A stretch of 64,000 nt of DNA from Streptomyces sp. GQFP (GCF_021545335.1 NZ_CP089312.1:6882001-6946000); one strand, 5' to 3'; positions 43,848 to 52,751 are shown, counted from the first letter of the stretch. The notes: generated by a model from the letters alone, not told the origin. Program-made: numbers and translations.

Positions 43848-44408
43848 ATGGGGCGCGTGCGGAAGGTACTGAACAGGCCGTTGATCATGGGGATGCTGGT
43901 GGTGGCAGTCGCCGGAGCCGGCTTCGGGCTGTACTGGTTCCAGCCGTGGAAGCTGTGGCAGGACGAGACCGTCGAGGAGGCCCTGCCCCAGGTTGTGGAA
44001 ACTTTCGCTCCCCCTGCGGCGGAGTCCTCCCAGACGCCCACGACGCCGGCTGGGCCGCAGACGCTGGCGAGCGGTGAGCTGATCAGCCACGAGCACACGA
44101 CATCGGGCACGGTGAAGCTCGTACGGCTGGCCGACGGCTCCCACGTGGTCCGGCTGGAGAACCTCGACACCAGCAACGGCCCCGACCTGCGCGTGTGGCT
44201 CACCGACGCACCGGTGAAGGAAGGGACGGCAGGCTGGCACGTCTTCGACGACGGCAAGTACGTCAGCCTCGGCAAGCTCAAGGGCAACAAGGGCAGCCAG
44301 AACTACGCCCTGCCCAGTGACGTGGATCCGTCCCGCTACACGAGTGTCAGCATCTGGTGCGACCGCTTCGATGTCTCCTTCGGCGCCGCCGAACTCGCCC
44401 GCGCCTGA
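43848..44408 (+). CDS. DM13-domain membrane-anchored protein (intact paralogue)
   Basis: 186 residues from ATG 43848 (AGGAGG upstream). One N-terminal TM helix (IMGMLVVAVAGAGFGLYWFQ), a 45-residue linker, then a DM13 domain (ELISHEHTTSGTVKLVRLAD, DLRVWLTDAPV, KLKGNKGSQNYALP, SIWCDRFDVSFGAAELA). The domain has a single conserved Cys and is proposed in other bacteria and animals to be redox-active or electron-transferring. Exposed outside the membrane. A second copy at 24054 is broken by an IS. Confidence 0.9.
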   Translation: MGRVRKVLNRPLIMGMLVVAVAGAGFGLYWFQPWKLWQDETVEEALPQVVETFAPPAAESSQTPTTPAGPQTLASGELISHEHTTSGTVKLVRLADGSHVVRLENLDTSNGPDLRVWLTDAPVKEGTAGWHVFDDGKYVSLGKLKGNKGSQNYALPSDVDPSRYTSVSIWCDRFDVSFGAAELARA

Positions 44409-44697
44409 CCGCAGTTCACGGCACTGCCGGGAACCGGCACGAGGCCGGTGCAGGCTGCGTGTGAGGGATCAGGGCACGGGCGTCCCGCTCGTCGTCCGTC
44501 CCGCTGCCGCCGTTTCCGCCTTCCACGCGGACTAGCCCGCCGGTAGCTTTCAGGGCTTCGTGACGGCGGTCCTCTTGGCTCGGGACTCCTGTCCGTGCCC
44601 CACGGTGCAGGGTAGCGAGGTGAACACGTCCTCACGGCTGTGTCGACCGGTTCATCGCAGCACGGGTGGTGCGCGCCCAGCAGTGGTCGGCGTCGGG
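44409..44697. other. Intergenic region with one short hairpin
   Basis: About 290 bp between convergent genes without a supported coding sequence. TGCCGG-GAA-CCGGCA at 44425-44439 could form a small hairpin and end the DM13 transcript. Confidence 0.4.
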
Positions 44698-45651
44698 TCA
44701 CCACTGGGCGATGAGCGGCGTGTCCGGTTCGTGCTGTCGCCAGGCTTCGGTGAGGCGGGTGAGGCGGGTGGGGGCGGCGATGCCGCGCACGGTGGCGATC
44801 TTGCCGCCGGTGATGTCGAACGTCACGGAGCCGACGACCTGGTCGCCGAGCACGGTGAGGATGGCGGGGGCGCCGTTGACGACCGCGTAATGGATGGCGG
44901 GCGTGCCGCCGACAAGTCGCCGTTTCGCGGGTGTGGGTTTGAAGCCGGCCCGTGCGACGGCGGCGACGCGCTGCGGAGTGTCGTACCGCAGCAGCCTCTC
45001 GGCCAGGCCGGCGCCGTCGGAGATCGCGGTCGCGTCGTCGGTGAGCAGCGCCACCAGCCGTTCGGTGCGGCCCGAGGTGGCGGCGGCGAGGAATTCCTCG
45101 ACGATCCTGCGGGCGGATGCCGGGTCGACTTCGCCGCCGCCGCGGCGCGCGACGGTGATGCGGCGCCGGGCCCGGTGGAGGTGCTGCTGGCTTGCGGACT
45201 CGGTGATGTCGAGGATCTCGGCGATCTCGGCATGGCTGAAGGAGAACGCTTCGCGCAGGACGTAGACGGCCCGCTCGAGAGGTGACAGGCGCTCCATGAG
45301 AGTCAGGACGGCAAGGGAGACCGATTCGCGCTGCTCGAAAGTGGCGGCCGGGCCGAGCATCGGGTCGCCGTCGAGGAGCGGCTCGGGCAGCCAGGCGCCG
45401 ACGGTGCGTTCACGGCGGGCCTGTGCCGAGCGGAGCCGGTCGAGGCACAGGTTGGTGACGACCTTGGTCAGCCATGCTTCCGGCACCTTGATCTGCTGCC
45501 GGTCGGCTGCCTGCCAGTGCAGGAACGCATCCTGCACGGCGTCTTCGGCGTCGGCGGCGGAGCCCAGCAGCCGGTACGCCAGCGAGGCCAGCCGGTTCCG
45601 GCCGGCCTCGAACCGACTGGTGTCGAAGCGATCAGTGGCGGTGCTGTCCAC
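44698..45651 (-). CDS. ECF41-type (SigJ-like) sigma factor with C-terminal SnoaL domain
   Basis: 317 residues from GTG 45651 (AGG nine nt upstream; GTG 45660 possible). Sigma-2 region LLGSAADAEDAVQDAFLHW, the linker motif AWLPEPLL typical of ECF41, sigma-4 region LSPLERAVYVLREAFSFSHA, then an NTF2/SnoaL-like domain that in ECF41 proteins controls sigma activity in cis instead of an anti-sigma factor. Follows its oxidoreductase gene by 10 nt, the usual ECF41 arrangement. Confidence 0.9.
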   Translation of the reverse strand: MDSTATDRFDTSRFEAGRNRLASLAYRLLGSAADAEDAVQDAFLHWQAADRQQIKVPEAWLTKVVTNLCLDRLRSAQARRERTVGAWLPEPLLDGDPMLGPAATFEQRESVSLAVLTLMERLSPLERAVYVLREAFSFSHAEIAEILDITESASQQHLHRARRRITVARRGGGEVDPASARRIVEEFLAAATSGRTERLVALLTDDATAISDGAGLAERLLRYDTPQRVAAVARAGFKPTPAKRRLVGGTPAIHYAVVNGAPAILTVLGDQVVGSVTFDITGGKIATVRGIAAPTRLTRLTEAWRQHEPDTPLIAQW

Positions 45652-45661
45652 TCGGATCACC

Positions 45662-46879
45662 CTAGGCGGCCACGCGACCGCCGACCGCCTCCTTTTCGGC
45701 GGATGCATCCAGTGCGGCGGCCAGGCGGTGCTTGCGCTTGGGCAGGCCGAAGGTCGGATGCGAGGTGGCCCACAGCGACATCCTGAGGATGCCCGCCTTG
45801 ATCCGTGCGGCCTTCCGGCCACCCACGTACTTCGGCTTCGCCTGCGCTTCGTCGTCGACCATCTGCAGGATCCCGTCCCGCCGCCCGAGGCTGATGTGGT
45901 TCGCCAGGTACTCCAGCTTGGTGTTCGGGATCTCGCGGCCGGTCAGGCGTGCCGCGATCGCCTCCGTGGCCTGCCGGCCGGTGTAGCCGGCCGAAGCGCA
46001 GGACATGGGCAGAGGGCGGCCGTTGTCGCCGATGGCGTGGGCGCTGTCGCCGACGGCGTAGACGTTCGGGTGGGAGACCGACCGCATGGTGCGGTCGACG
46101 ACGATCCGACCGATGTCGGTGACCTCCAGCCCGCCTGCGGCGGCGATGGGGCCGACCGCGAACCCGGCCGTCCATACGGTCGCGTCGGACGCCAGGGCGG
46201 TGCCGTCGGCGCACCGTACCCGGGTCGCTTCGACGGCTTCTACGGTGGTGTGCTCCAGGACGGTGATGCCCAGCCGCACGCAGGCCCGGCGCAGGTGGCC
46301 GCGGGCTCCGGCGGAGAGCGGGGCGCCCAGCTCTCCGCGCGCGGCCAGGGTCACCGACAGGCCGGGCCGGGATTCGGCGATCTCGGTGGCGGTCTCGATC
46401 CCGGTCAGCCCGTCGCCGACGACGAGCACCCTGCCGCTTTCGCCCCGCGCGTCCAGGCTGTCCAGGCGCTCGCGCAGGCGCAGCGCGGCGGGCCGGCCGG
46501 TGACGTGGAAGGCGTGTTCGGCCACACCGGGCACACCGTGGTCGGCGACGCGGCTGCCGAGAGCGTAGAGGAGCGTGTCGTAGCCGAGTTCGCCGTCGCC
46601 GTCGCCGTCGGCCACGGCCACGACCTGGCGCTCGGGGTCGACGGCGGTGACGCGGGCCAGGCGCAGCCGTATCCCCGTGCCCGCGAAGACATCGGCGAGC
46701 TGTGGAGCCTCGATCTCCTGGCCGGCCGCGAGCTGGTGCAGCCGCAGCCGCTGGACGAAGTCCGACTCGGCGTTGACCACGGTGATCTCGGTGTCCGCCG
46801 GGGACAGCCGGCGGGCCAGGGTCCCGGCCACGTAGGCCCCGGCATAGCCGGCGCCGAGGACGACGATGCGGTGCTTCAT
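45662..46879 (-). CDS. NDH-2-like NAD(P)/FAD-dependent oxidoreductase
   Basis: 405 residues from ATG 46879 (AGGAG upstream). Two Rossmann motifs: VVLGAGYAGAYVAGTLARR for FAD and VLVVGDGLTGIETATEIAES for NAD(P)H, and NVYAVGDSAHAIGDN. Such an oxidoreductase (COE-type partner) precedes ECF41 sigma genes and is usually their main target. Should transfer electrons from NAD(P)H to a quinone or small acceptor. Confidence 0.9.
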   Translation of the reverse strand: MKHRIVVLGAGYAGAYVAGTLARRLSPADTEITVVNAESDFVQRLRLHQLAAGQEIEAPQLADVFAGTGIRLRLARVTAVDPERQVVAVADGDGDGELGYDTLLYALGSRVADHGVPGVAEHAFHVTGRPAALRLRERLDSLDARGESGRVLVVGDGLTGIETATEIAESRPGLSVTLAARGELGAPLSAGARGHLRRACVRLGITVLEHTTVEAVEATRVRCADGTALASDATVWTAGFAVGPIAAAGGLEVTDIGRIVVDRTMRSVSHPNVYAVGDSAHAIGDNGRPLPMSCASAGYTGRQATEAIAARLTGREIPNTKLEYLANHISLGRRDGILQMVDDEAQAKPKYVGGRKAARIKAGILRMSLWATSHPTFGLPKRKHRLAAALDASAEKEAVGGRVAA

Positions 46880-47178
46880 GTCTCGCTCCTGTCGATTCGC
46901 TGCTCCCTGTCGGTGACTTGAGCGGAACAGCGCCCCGATTCCTGACAGGAACTGCATGTGGCATGGGTCACAGTCGCAGGGCGTGGAACTGTCGATGCGG
47001 ATCAGCAACGCGGCCGACGTGTGCAGAAAGCTCACCCCGACCGTGCGTCGGCGCCGAGCAGCGGAGGGCGCCCGGGGCTGCCGGGAACCGGCATGGTGGT
47101 CACCGCGGTGTGGGTCTATCGTCGGCCGCGTTGCCGGGGATCTGCCACGGGCGAGGGTGTGAAAGAAGGTGCGGACTC
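46880..47178. other. Divergent promoter region with palindrome
   Basis: No gene. TTCCTG-A-CAGGAA at 46939-46951 is a perfect 13-bp interrupted palindrome about 60 bp upstream of the oxidoreductase start; on the minus strand it contains TGTCAGG, close to the TGTCACA -35 element described for ECF41 promoters, with CGCT about 16 bp later. A TGCCGG-GAA-CCGGCA hairpin lies at 47079-47093. Confidence 0.4.
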
Positions 47179-47487
47179 GTGCACGGAAATCCGGTCCACC
47201 ACTGGATCGCGCTGGCCGTCTCCAGCGTCCTGATGGCGTTGCCGGCGATGGCGATCCTGCGTGGATGGGTGCCGTCGTGGCTGCGCGGACGCACCGGTGG
47301 CCTGCGACCTCGTGCCTACGGACTTCTGTGCTTGTACGCCGGCATGCTGGCCAACGGTGTGCCCCGCCTGGCGAACGCCTCGTACGACGTGGTCATGGTC
47401 AGCGCGATGTTCGGTATCGGGTCCTTCCTCTGCGCGGGCGTTCTGTTCTTCCTGTCCGCGGTCCAGGACAAGCGGGCCCGGAACTGA
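47179..47487 (+). CDS. Small integral membrane protein, unknown
   Basis: 102 residues from GTG 47179 (GAAGG upstream). Three hydrophobic helices (WIALAVSSVLMALPAMAILRG, YGLLCLYAGMLANGVPRLA, VSAMFGIGSFLCAGVLFFLS). No recognised family. Confidence 0.6.
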   Translation: MHGNPVHHWIALAVSSVLMALPAMAILRGWVPSWLRGRTGGLRPRAYGLLCLYAGMLANGVPRLANASYDVVMVSAMFGIGSFLCAGVLFFLSAVQDKRARN

Positions 47488-47564
47488 GACTCCGGCTCGG
47501 TGATCGCTGGCGCGGGGCGCTTCTTTCCCGAGGGTGGGCCCGCGCGCGGCTGTCCGTCAGACGA

Positions 47565-48191
47565 TCAGGCTCGACAGGGCGATGACGCACAGGGCCAGGG
47601 GCGACCACACGGCGAACGGTCTGCCTCTGAGCCGCCGGTCGGGGTCCGCGCTCGGACGCAGGCGGGGTGGCGGGCCATGAGTGTCAGGGTGTCGGCCGTC
47701 CGCTGTCCTGTGTCGGGACGGCCGAGGATCCGGTTCAGCCGGGCAGGGCCGTACAACCCGGCCATGGGTTGTCGGTGGCCGTCGAAGAACTCCAGCAGTC
47801 CGTCCCGCCGCATGTCCACCCGGCTGATCTGCTGCCAGGGCAGGAACATGACGGTCCGGAACCGCCGTATCCACACACCGCTGCGGCCGGCAGTGACTTG
47901 CCACATGCCCAGGCGGCAGCCCACCCAGGTGGCGAACAGGGACGCGCAGAACAGGAAGATCCAGTCACCCGGAGAGGGGCGGGCCGTCTCAGCGGCGGCG
48001 GGACGGACGACGAGCCAAAGGAACTGGGCACACCACAGGAGGGCGAGGACACGTCCTCCCCAGCCGGCGTGCCAGCTCGGCGGCGCGGCCGGTTGTGCCG
48101 TCTCGCGGGCCAGCACGTCGAGCCGCTGTTCGCGGATCCGGTGCCGCTGTCTCTGCGCGCTGTGCGCCGCGTCCGTATGTACGTCATGCAC
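47565..48191 (-). CDS. PH-domain-containing membrane protein
   Basis: 208 residues from GTG 48191; the start is uncertain because no ribosome site is near. Two TM helices (RVLALLWCAQFLWLVV, WIFLFCASLFATWVGCRLG) are followed by a bacterial PH-like domain (VWIRRFRTVMFLPWQQISRV, LLEFFDGHRQPMAGLYGPAR). After LTLMARHP the tail looks out of frame: another frame gives FAVWSPLALCVIALSSLIV, a good TM helix, so a frameshift near 47660 is possible. The conserved 25-nt leader motif lies 53 nt upstream. Confidence 0.65.
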   Translation of the reverse strand: MHDVHTDAAHSAQRQRHRIREQRLDVLARETAQPAAPPSWHAGWGGRVLALLWCAQFLWLVVRPAAAETARPSPGDWIFLFCASLFATWVGCRLGMWQVTAGRSGVWIRRFRTVMFLPWQQISRVDMRRDGLLEFFDGHRQPMAGLYGPARLNRILGRPDTGQRTADTLTLMARHPACVRARTPTGGSEADRSPCGRPWPCASSPCRA

Positions 48192-48533
48192 GCGGCGAGA
48201 CCGGGGACGGTCACTGGATGCCTCCGGGGCAGGTCGAAGCGGACCGCCGACCAGGCTTCCCGGCACACCGAGGGGAACCGTACACGGCCTTCGGCCGTCG
48301 CCAACAGTGCTCAGGTCGGCACTTGAAGCAGCCGGGACTTGCCGGGGACCGGCACCGCCGAAGGGCGCGTGCGGATCGGCCGGGCGGCGGCCGGAGAGCC
48401 CCGATGCGCCTGCCGGCGGTATGAAGTGGGCATCAAGGGCGCGTAAAGACTGCCGGAACCTGGCAATGTCCGATGCCGGGTCCGTATGGGAACGTCTGTG
48501 CGTAGGGGGTCGTCGTACGAAGGAGGGGCCCGC
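48192..48533. other. Intergenic region with leader motif copy A
   Basis: About 340 bp between divergent genes. Contains the conserved leader motif at 48245-48269 (for the minus-strand gene) and a TGCCGGGG-A-CCGGCA hairpin at 48340-48354. No gene seen. Confidence 0.5.
48245..48269 (-). promoter_or_regulatory. Conserved 25-nt leader motif, copy A (PH-domain gene)
   Basis: On the minus strand this contains GTGCCGGGAAGCCTGGTC, followed by a GGTC..GACC pair; it ends 53 nt before the start of the PH-domain gene. Identical to copies B, C and D except for one C/T. Flanking upstream sequence TGTAyGGTTCCyC is shared with copy B. Confidence 0.6.
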
Positions 48534-49043
48534 ATGAACTGGTTTCTGGGTCTCGGTTTCGCGGGACTGTTGCTGCTCGCCCTTTCGTTCGTCCTCGACG
48601 GGCTGCTCGAAGGGGCGTTGGACGGCGTGCTGGACGGTGTTTTCGACGGCTTGCTGTCGCTGCCGGTCATCGCCGGGTTCGTGTCGATGCTCGGGTTCGG
48701 CGGCGCGATCGTGCTCGGTACGACGGGGCTGGGGGCGGTGGGGGCCACCGGAGCGGGGACGGTCGCGGGCGTCGGGGCGGGCTGGGTGACGTACCGGTTC
48801 AGTCGCGCGCTGATGCGTGACCGGACCTCCTCCGCTCCGCGCGGCGGCGACCTCGTCGGCAGTTCCGCCTCGGTGGTCACGGCCATTCCGGCCGAGGGGT
48901 ACGGCGAGGTGCTGGTGTATCTCGCCGGGCAGCCGTTGAAGCTCGCCGCCCGGAGCCACGGGCCCGTGGCGCGGGGCGCCGACGTGTGGGTCGAGGCGTC
49001 GCTGTCGGCGACCTCCGTCCAGGTCCGGCCCGTCGAGCGCTGA
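48534..49043 (+). CDS. NfeD-like membrane protein (flotillin partner)
   Basis: 169 residues from ATG 48534 (GAAGGAGG upstream). Long hydrophobic N-terminal half with acidic repeats (LDGLLEGALDGVLDGVFDGL), a second Gly-rich helix, and a C-terminal OB-like part (LVGSSASVVTAIPAEGYGEV). This is the YqiJ/OB-fold type that pairs with flotillin; the flotillin gene follows. With 30099-31677 it makes two NfeD/SPFH modules in one window. Confidence 0.75.
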   Translation: MNWFLGLGFAGLLLLALSFVLDGLLEGALDGVLDGVFDGLLSLPVIAGFVSMLGFGGAIVLGTTGLGAVGATGAGTVAGVGAGWVTYRFSRALMRDRTSSAPRGGDLVGSSASVVTAIPAEGYGEVLVYLAGQPLKLAARSHGPVARGADVWVEASLSATSVQVRPVER

Positions 49044-49142
49044 CCGGCCTGCTTTCACTGCCACGGTCTCTGTTCCTGATCCGATTTCGTTTTCCGATGT
49101 CATTCGTCGCCCTCGGGGGAGGGCTGAAGGGGGATGTGCACC

Positions 49143-50579
49143 ATGAGCCCTGTGCTCGTCGCTGTTGCGGGAGTCGTCGTACTCCTGGTCCTGCTGGCCC
49201 TGGTGGTGGTCACCCGCTACAAGGTCGCGGGGCCCAGTGAGGCGTTCATCGTCACCGGACGGCGTGGCAAGAAGTCCACCGATCCGGAGACCGGTCGGGT
49301 TTTCACCGACAACAGCGGTCAGAAGGTCGTGGTCGGCGGAGGTGTCTTCGTTGTGCCGTTCGTGCAGCAGAAGTTCACCCTGGACCTGTCCAGCCGGCAC
49401 ATCCCGGTGGCCGTGCGGGGCGCGGTCACGCTGCGCGGGGTGAAGGCCCACCTGGAGGGCGTCGCCATCGTCAAGGTCGGTGGCACCGAGGACTCGATAC
49501 GGGCCGCCGCGCAGCGGTTCCTGATGCAGCAGGACGGGATCGTCGGCTTCACCCAGGAGGTGCTGTCCGGCGCGCTGCGTTCCATCGTCGGCCGGATGTC
49601 GGTGGAGGACATCATCCGGGACCGGGCCGTGTTCGCCGGTCAGGTGGCGGAGGAGGCGGAGGCCAGTCTGTCCGGGCAGGGGCTGGTGCTGGACGCCTTC
49701 CAGATCCAGGACATCACCACCGAGGGCTCCTACCTGGAGGACCTCGGACGGCCCGAGGCGGCCCGTGCGAAGCAGGAGGCGGACATCGCCGAGGCGGTCG
49801 CCCGACGTGCCTCCGAGCAGGCCCGGCTCAAGGCGGAGGAGGAGATCGCCATCGCGCAGCGGACCTTCGCCCTGAAGCAGGCCGAGATCAAGGCCGAGAC
49901 GGACGAGGCCGCCGCCCGCGCCAACGCGGCCGGACCGCTGGCCGAGGCGGCCCGGCAGCAGGAGGTTCTCAGCGAGCAGGAGAAGGTCGCCGCCCGCCAG
50001 GCCGAGCTGACCGACCGTGAGCTGGACACCAAGGTCCGCAAGCCTGCCGACGCCGCCCGCTACCAGGCCGAACAGGAGGCCGAGGCCCGCCGTATCGCCC
50101 TGGTCAAGGAGGCCGAAGCGGCGGCCGACCGGGCCCGGCTCACCGGTGAGGGCGAGAAGGCGCAGCGCGCGGCGCTCGCCGATGCCGTACGCCTCGAAGG
50201 CGACGCGGAAGCCGCCGCGATCGCCGCCAGGGGCGCGGCGGAGGCCGGGGCCATGCACCAGAAGGCCGACGCCTTCGAGCGGTACGGCGACGCAGCCGTG
50301 CTCCAGATGCTGGTCGAGGTGCTGCCGCAGGTCGTCGGCAAGGCCGCGGAGCCGCTGGCGGCCGTGGACAAACTGACCGTCATCTCCACGGACGGCGCCG
50401 GACAACTGACGCGCACGGTCACCGACAACGTCGCCCAGGGCATGGAACTCCTCAGCTCCACCACCGGGGTCGACCTCGCCCAGCTCCTCCAGGGACTCGC
50501 CCAGGGGCGGACGCCCAAGGCGGCCGAGACAGCCGAGACCGCAGGGGTCGCCAACGGAAAGGTCGCCATCACCGACTGA
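49143..50579 (+). CDS. floT: Flotillin-family SPFH protein
   Basis: 478 residues from ATG 49143 (GGGGG nine nt upstream; ATG 49134 is an alternative). One N-terminal TM helix, band-7 domain (AFIVTGRRGKKSTDPETGRV, VVVGGGVFVVPFVQQKFTLD), then a long Ala/Glu-rich coiled coil (EAVARRASEQARLKAEEEIA..) and a C-terminal flotillin segment (FERYGDAAVLQMLVEVLPQV). Scaffold of membrane microdomains. Confidence 0.92.
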   Translation: MSPVLVAVAGVVVLLVLLALVVVTRYKVAGPSEAFIVTGRRGKKSTDPETGRVFTDNSGQKVVVGGGVFVVPFVQQKFTLDLSSRHIPVAVRGAVTLRGVKAHLEGVAIVKVGGTEDSIRAAAQRFLMQQDGIVGFTQEVLSGALRSIVGRMSVEDIIRDRAVFAGQVAEEAEASLSGQGLVLDAFQIQDITTEGSYLEDLGRPEAARAKQEADIAEAVARRASEQARLKAEEEIAIAQRTFALKQAEIKAETDEAAARANAAGPLAEAARQQEVLSEQEKVAARQAELTDRELDTKVRKPADAARYQAEQEAEARRIALVKEAEAAADRARLTGEGEKAQRAALADAVRLEGDAEAAAIAARGAAEAGAMHQKADAFERYGDAAVLQMLVEVLPQVVGKAAEPLAAVDKLTVISTDGAGQLTRTVTDNVAQGMELLSSTTGVDLAQLLQGLAQGRTPKAAETAETAGVANGKVAITD

Positions 50580-50625
50580 CCGCGCGCAGTAGCGTCCGAG
50601 TGAGCGCACGCACATAACAGGACAG

Positions 50626-50653
50626 GCCCGGACGGGGGACAACCCGTCCGGGC
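50626..50653 (+). terminator. Terminator after flotillin
   Basis: GCCCGGACGGG and CCCGTCCGGGC form a perfect 11-bp stem with a short loop, followed by TTCCGTGT, 47 bp after the flotillin stop. Confidence 0.75.
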
Positions 50654-50768
50654 TTCCGTGTGTGAAGGCGGCGGCACGGCTTCCCCGGCCGCTCATGCCC
50701 CTTCGACGAGGCTTCCAACCGGCGTCCGCTGACCACGCCTGCGGCCAGGGGACTGCCCGTCTGTGCCA

Positions 50769-50795
50769 CGAGGGCCGCGTTCCGCGCGGCCCTCG
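50769..50795. terminator. Hairpin between convergent genes
   Basis: CGAGGGCCGCG, a short loop and CGCGGCCCTCG, followed by CGTTTC. It lies about 180 bp past the antiporter stop on the other strand and could serve either direction. The rest of 50796-50973 shows no gene. Confidence 0.6.
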
Positions 50796-50973
50796 CGTTT
50801 CGGGGCTGTCGCCCCGGCGGGCCCTCTCGCGCGCACTCCGGTCCGACGAGCCGGCCGCGGGACAAGGCTGCGTACGGCCTGGCGTCCGCGTCGACGACCA
50901 GGAGCGCGGGCAGCCGATCTGTGCGTGGACGGCGTCCTCGCCGGTGGTGATGTACGGGCAGGGCTCCGCGAGT

Positions 50974-52212
50974 TCACGCGCCGACGGGGTCGGACTTCTT
51001 GGCCGTGGGTGGCACCGTGTCGTCGGAGCCGGGTACGCGCGCGAGGTTCTCGACGCGGAAGAGGCGGGCGATCGGTACGTCGGTGGAGCTGTGGGCGACG
51101 ATCGAGAAGGCGATGCACACGGCGATGAGCGTGAACGCCTCCTCGCCCTGCGATATCCCGGCCTGCAGGACCAGCAGCCCGTACACGACGGAGGCGAAGC
51201 CCTTCGGCCCGAACCAGGCCGCGACCAGCTTCTCCTGGCGGGTGAACCGGGTGCCGAGGAGCGACAGCAGCAGCGAGGCCGGACGGATCAGGACGATGGC
51301 GAGGACGACCGCGACATACCCGCCGAAGGACAGGTCACCGAACAACTGCGGCGTCAGTAGCGCCCCGAACACCAGCAGAGCCGCGAACTTGGCCAGTTCA
51401 GCCAGTGCTTCGCCGAGCGGCTCGAACGCCTCCTTCGCCTCGATCGAGCGCGCGGTGAGTACCGCGCCGGCGGAGAAGGCGGCGAGGTAGGGGTTGGCGT
51501 GCGTGAGGTGGCAGGTGGCGTAGAGGATCACGCCGATCGCCAGCGGCAGCAGTGGCTGCAGCTTGGGTTCGGCGCCGAGCAGCCGGAAACGTACGAGTTC
51601 GATCACCACGTACGGAAGGACGATGCCGAAGACGAGGCCGAGGAACAGTTCCAGCGCGATCTTCCCGAAGTCGGCCTCGGCGTGTCCGGAGGTCGGCCCG
51701 GCGGCGGCGATCAGGATCAGGACGACCGGCAGGGCGAGACCGTCGTTGATGCCGCTCTCCACGTTCAGCAACTGCCGTAGTTTCGCGGGGACTTCCTTCC
51801 GCCCCACGATCGCGGAGGCGAACACCGGGTCGGTGGGGGCCAGTACGGCGCCGACCAGGAAGGAAGTCGTCCAGTCGAGGCCCACCAGGTAGTGCGTGAT
51901 GACCGCCATGCCGATGAACGCGAGCGGCATGCCGAGGCCGAGCGCACGGGCCGGGTTGCGCCAGTTCTCCCGCAACTTGGGGAACGAGACGTGCATGCCG
52001 TCGGTGAACAGCACCGCGAACAGCGCCAGATCGGCCGTCACGGACACGATCTCGCTGTCCGGCGTGATGTGGATCAGACCCAGGAACCCGTCACTGACGA
52101 GCGCCCCGCCGACCAGGAAGAGGAACGACGTGGACAACACGGTCCGGGCGGCGAGACCGGACAGAAGCACCGCGATGAGCAGCGCCACCCCGAAGACCAC
52201 GACGAGCACCAT
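50974..52212 (-). CDS. CPA1-family Na+/H+ antiporter (NhaP-like)
   Basis: 412 residues from ATG 52212 (GGGGG upstream; longer in-frame extension rejected because it would run through the leader motif). About 12 TM helices, with VGAVLAPTDPVFASAIV and LLNVESGINDGLALPVVLIL (the ND motif of the transport site). The cytoplasmic C-terminal tail is very short. Exchanges Na+ or K+ for protons. The conserved leader motif lies 49 nt upstream. Confidence 0.92.
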   Translation of the reverse strand: MVLVVVFGVALLIAVLLSGLAARTVLSTSFLFLVGGALVSDGFLGLIHITPDSEIVSVTADLALFAVLFTDGMHVSFPKLRENWRNPARALGLGMPLAFIGMAVITHYLVGLDWTTSFLVGAVLAPTDPVFASAIVGRKEVPAKLRQLLNVESGINDGLALPVVLILIAAAGPTSGHAEADFGKIALELFLGLVFGIVLPYVVIELVRFRLLGAEPKLQPLLPLAIGVILYATCHLTHANPYLAAFSAGAVLTARSIEAKEAFEPLGEALAELAKFAALLVFGALLTPQLFGDLSFGGYVAVVLAIVLIRPASLLLSLLGTRFTRQEKLVAAWFGPKGFASVVYGLLVLQAGISQGEEAFTLIAVCIAFSIVAHSSTDVPIARLFRVENLARVPGSDDTVPPTAKKSDPVGA

Positions 52213-52261
52213 GACCAAGACCCCCGATCGACAAGAAGACTGTGGAGAGCTCTCTCCACAC

Positions 52262-52286
52262 CGCCGACCAGGCTTCCCGGCACACC
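52262..52286 (-). promoter_or_regulatory. Conserved 25-nt leader motif, copy B (CPA1 antiporter)
   Basis: Minus strand GTGCCGGGAAGCCTGGTC, 49 nt before the antiporter ATG. A 9-bp inverted repeat (TGTGGAGAG/CTCTCCACA) follows, and GTAAAGAAC lies 25 nt before the core, exactly as in copy D. Confidence 0.65.
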
Positions 52287-52394
52287 GCGAGGAACCATAC
52301 ATGTTCTTTACGTGACATTGACAGGCCCCTTGCGCGCAACTACCGAGCCCGTGAGCTGCCCGATTCCGGCAGCGGACGTTCTTTGGACGACATG

Positions 52395-52751
52395 TCACCC
52401 AGTGCTGTCGTTCCCCTCGCCCTCGGCGAGGGCCCGTGTCAGACCGGTCTGCCACAGAATCCCCCGCACCTGCTCGTTGGCGTGTGTGAGGACCAGCCGT
52501 GCGCCGCGCGCCCGAGCCGCCCGGAGAGCGGTGAACAGGGCCGCGCACCCGTCGGGGCTGAGGTGCGGCACGTCCGTCAGGTCCACCTCCAGGACCTCCG
52601 GCCCCGAGTCGATCAGCCGCCCGAGACGCCGGCCCGTCGCCGCCGCGCTTCGCACGTCCAGGTCGCCGTGCAGCCTGACCACCTCATGACCGTGCGGGCG
52701 CTGCGGCATGGGACGTGGCCGGTCGCGGTGGCGGAAGGGGAAGAAGCGCAC
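52395..52751 (-). CDS. STAS-domain protein (anti-sigma factor antagonist type)
   Basis: 118 residues from GTG 52751, chosen because AGGAG stands six nt upstream. VVRLHGDLDVRSAAATGRRL, VLEVDLTDVPHLSPDGCAAL and RLVLTHANEQVRGIL match STAS/SpoIIAA domains; the phosphorylatable Ser is in HLSPDG. No anti-sigma kinase gene is adjacent. The frame stays open upstream through the leader motif. Confidence 0.85.
   Translation of the reverse strand: MRFFPFRHRDRPRPMPQRPHGHEVVRLHGDLDVRSAAATGRRLGRLIDSGPEVLEVDLTDVPHLSPDGCAALFTALRAARARGARLVLTHANEQVRGILWQTGLTRALAEGEGNDSTG

Noticed and set aside
47565..50696. A minus-strand frame of more than 1,000 codons across the flotillin and NfeD genes
   Set aside because: Only its last 200 or so codons (PH-domain protein) look like protein; the rest is antisense to well-supported genes.
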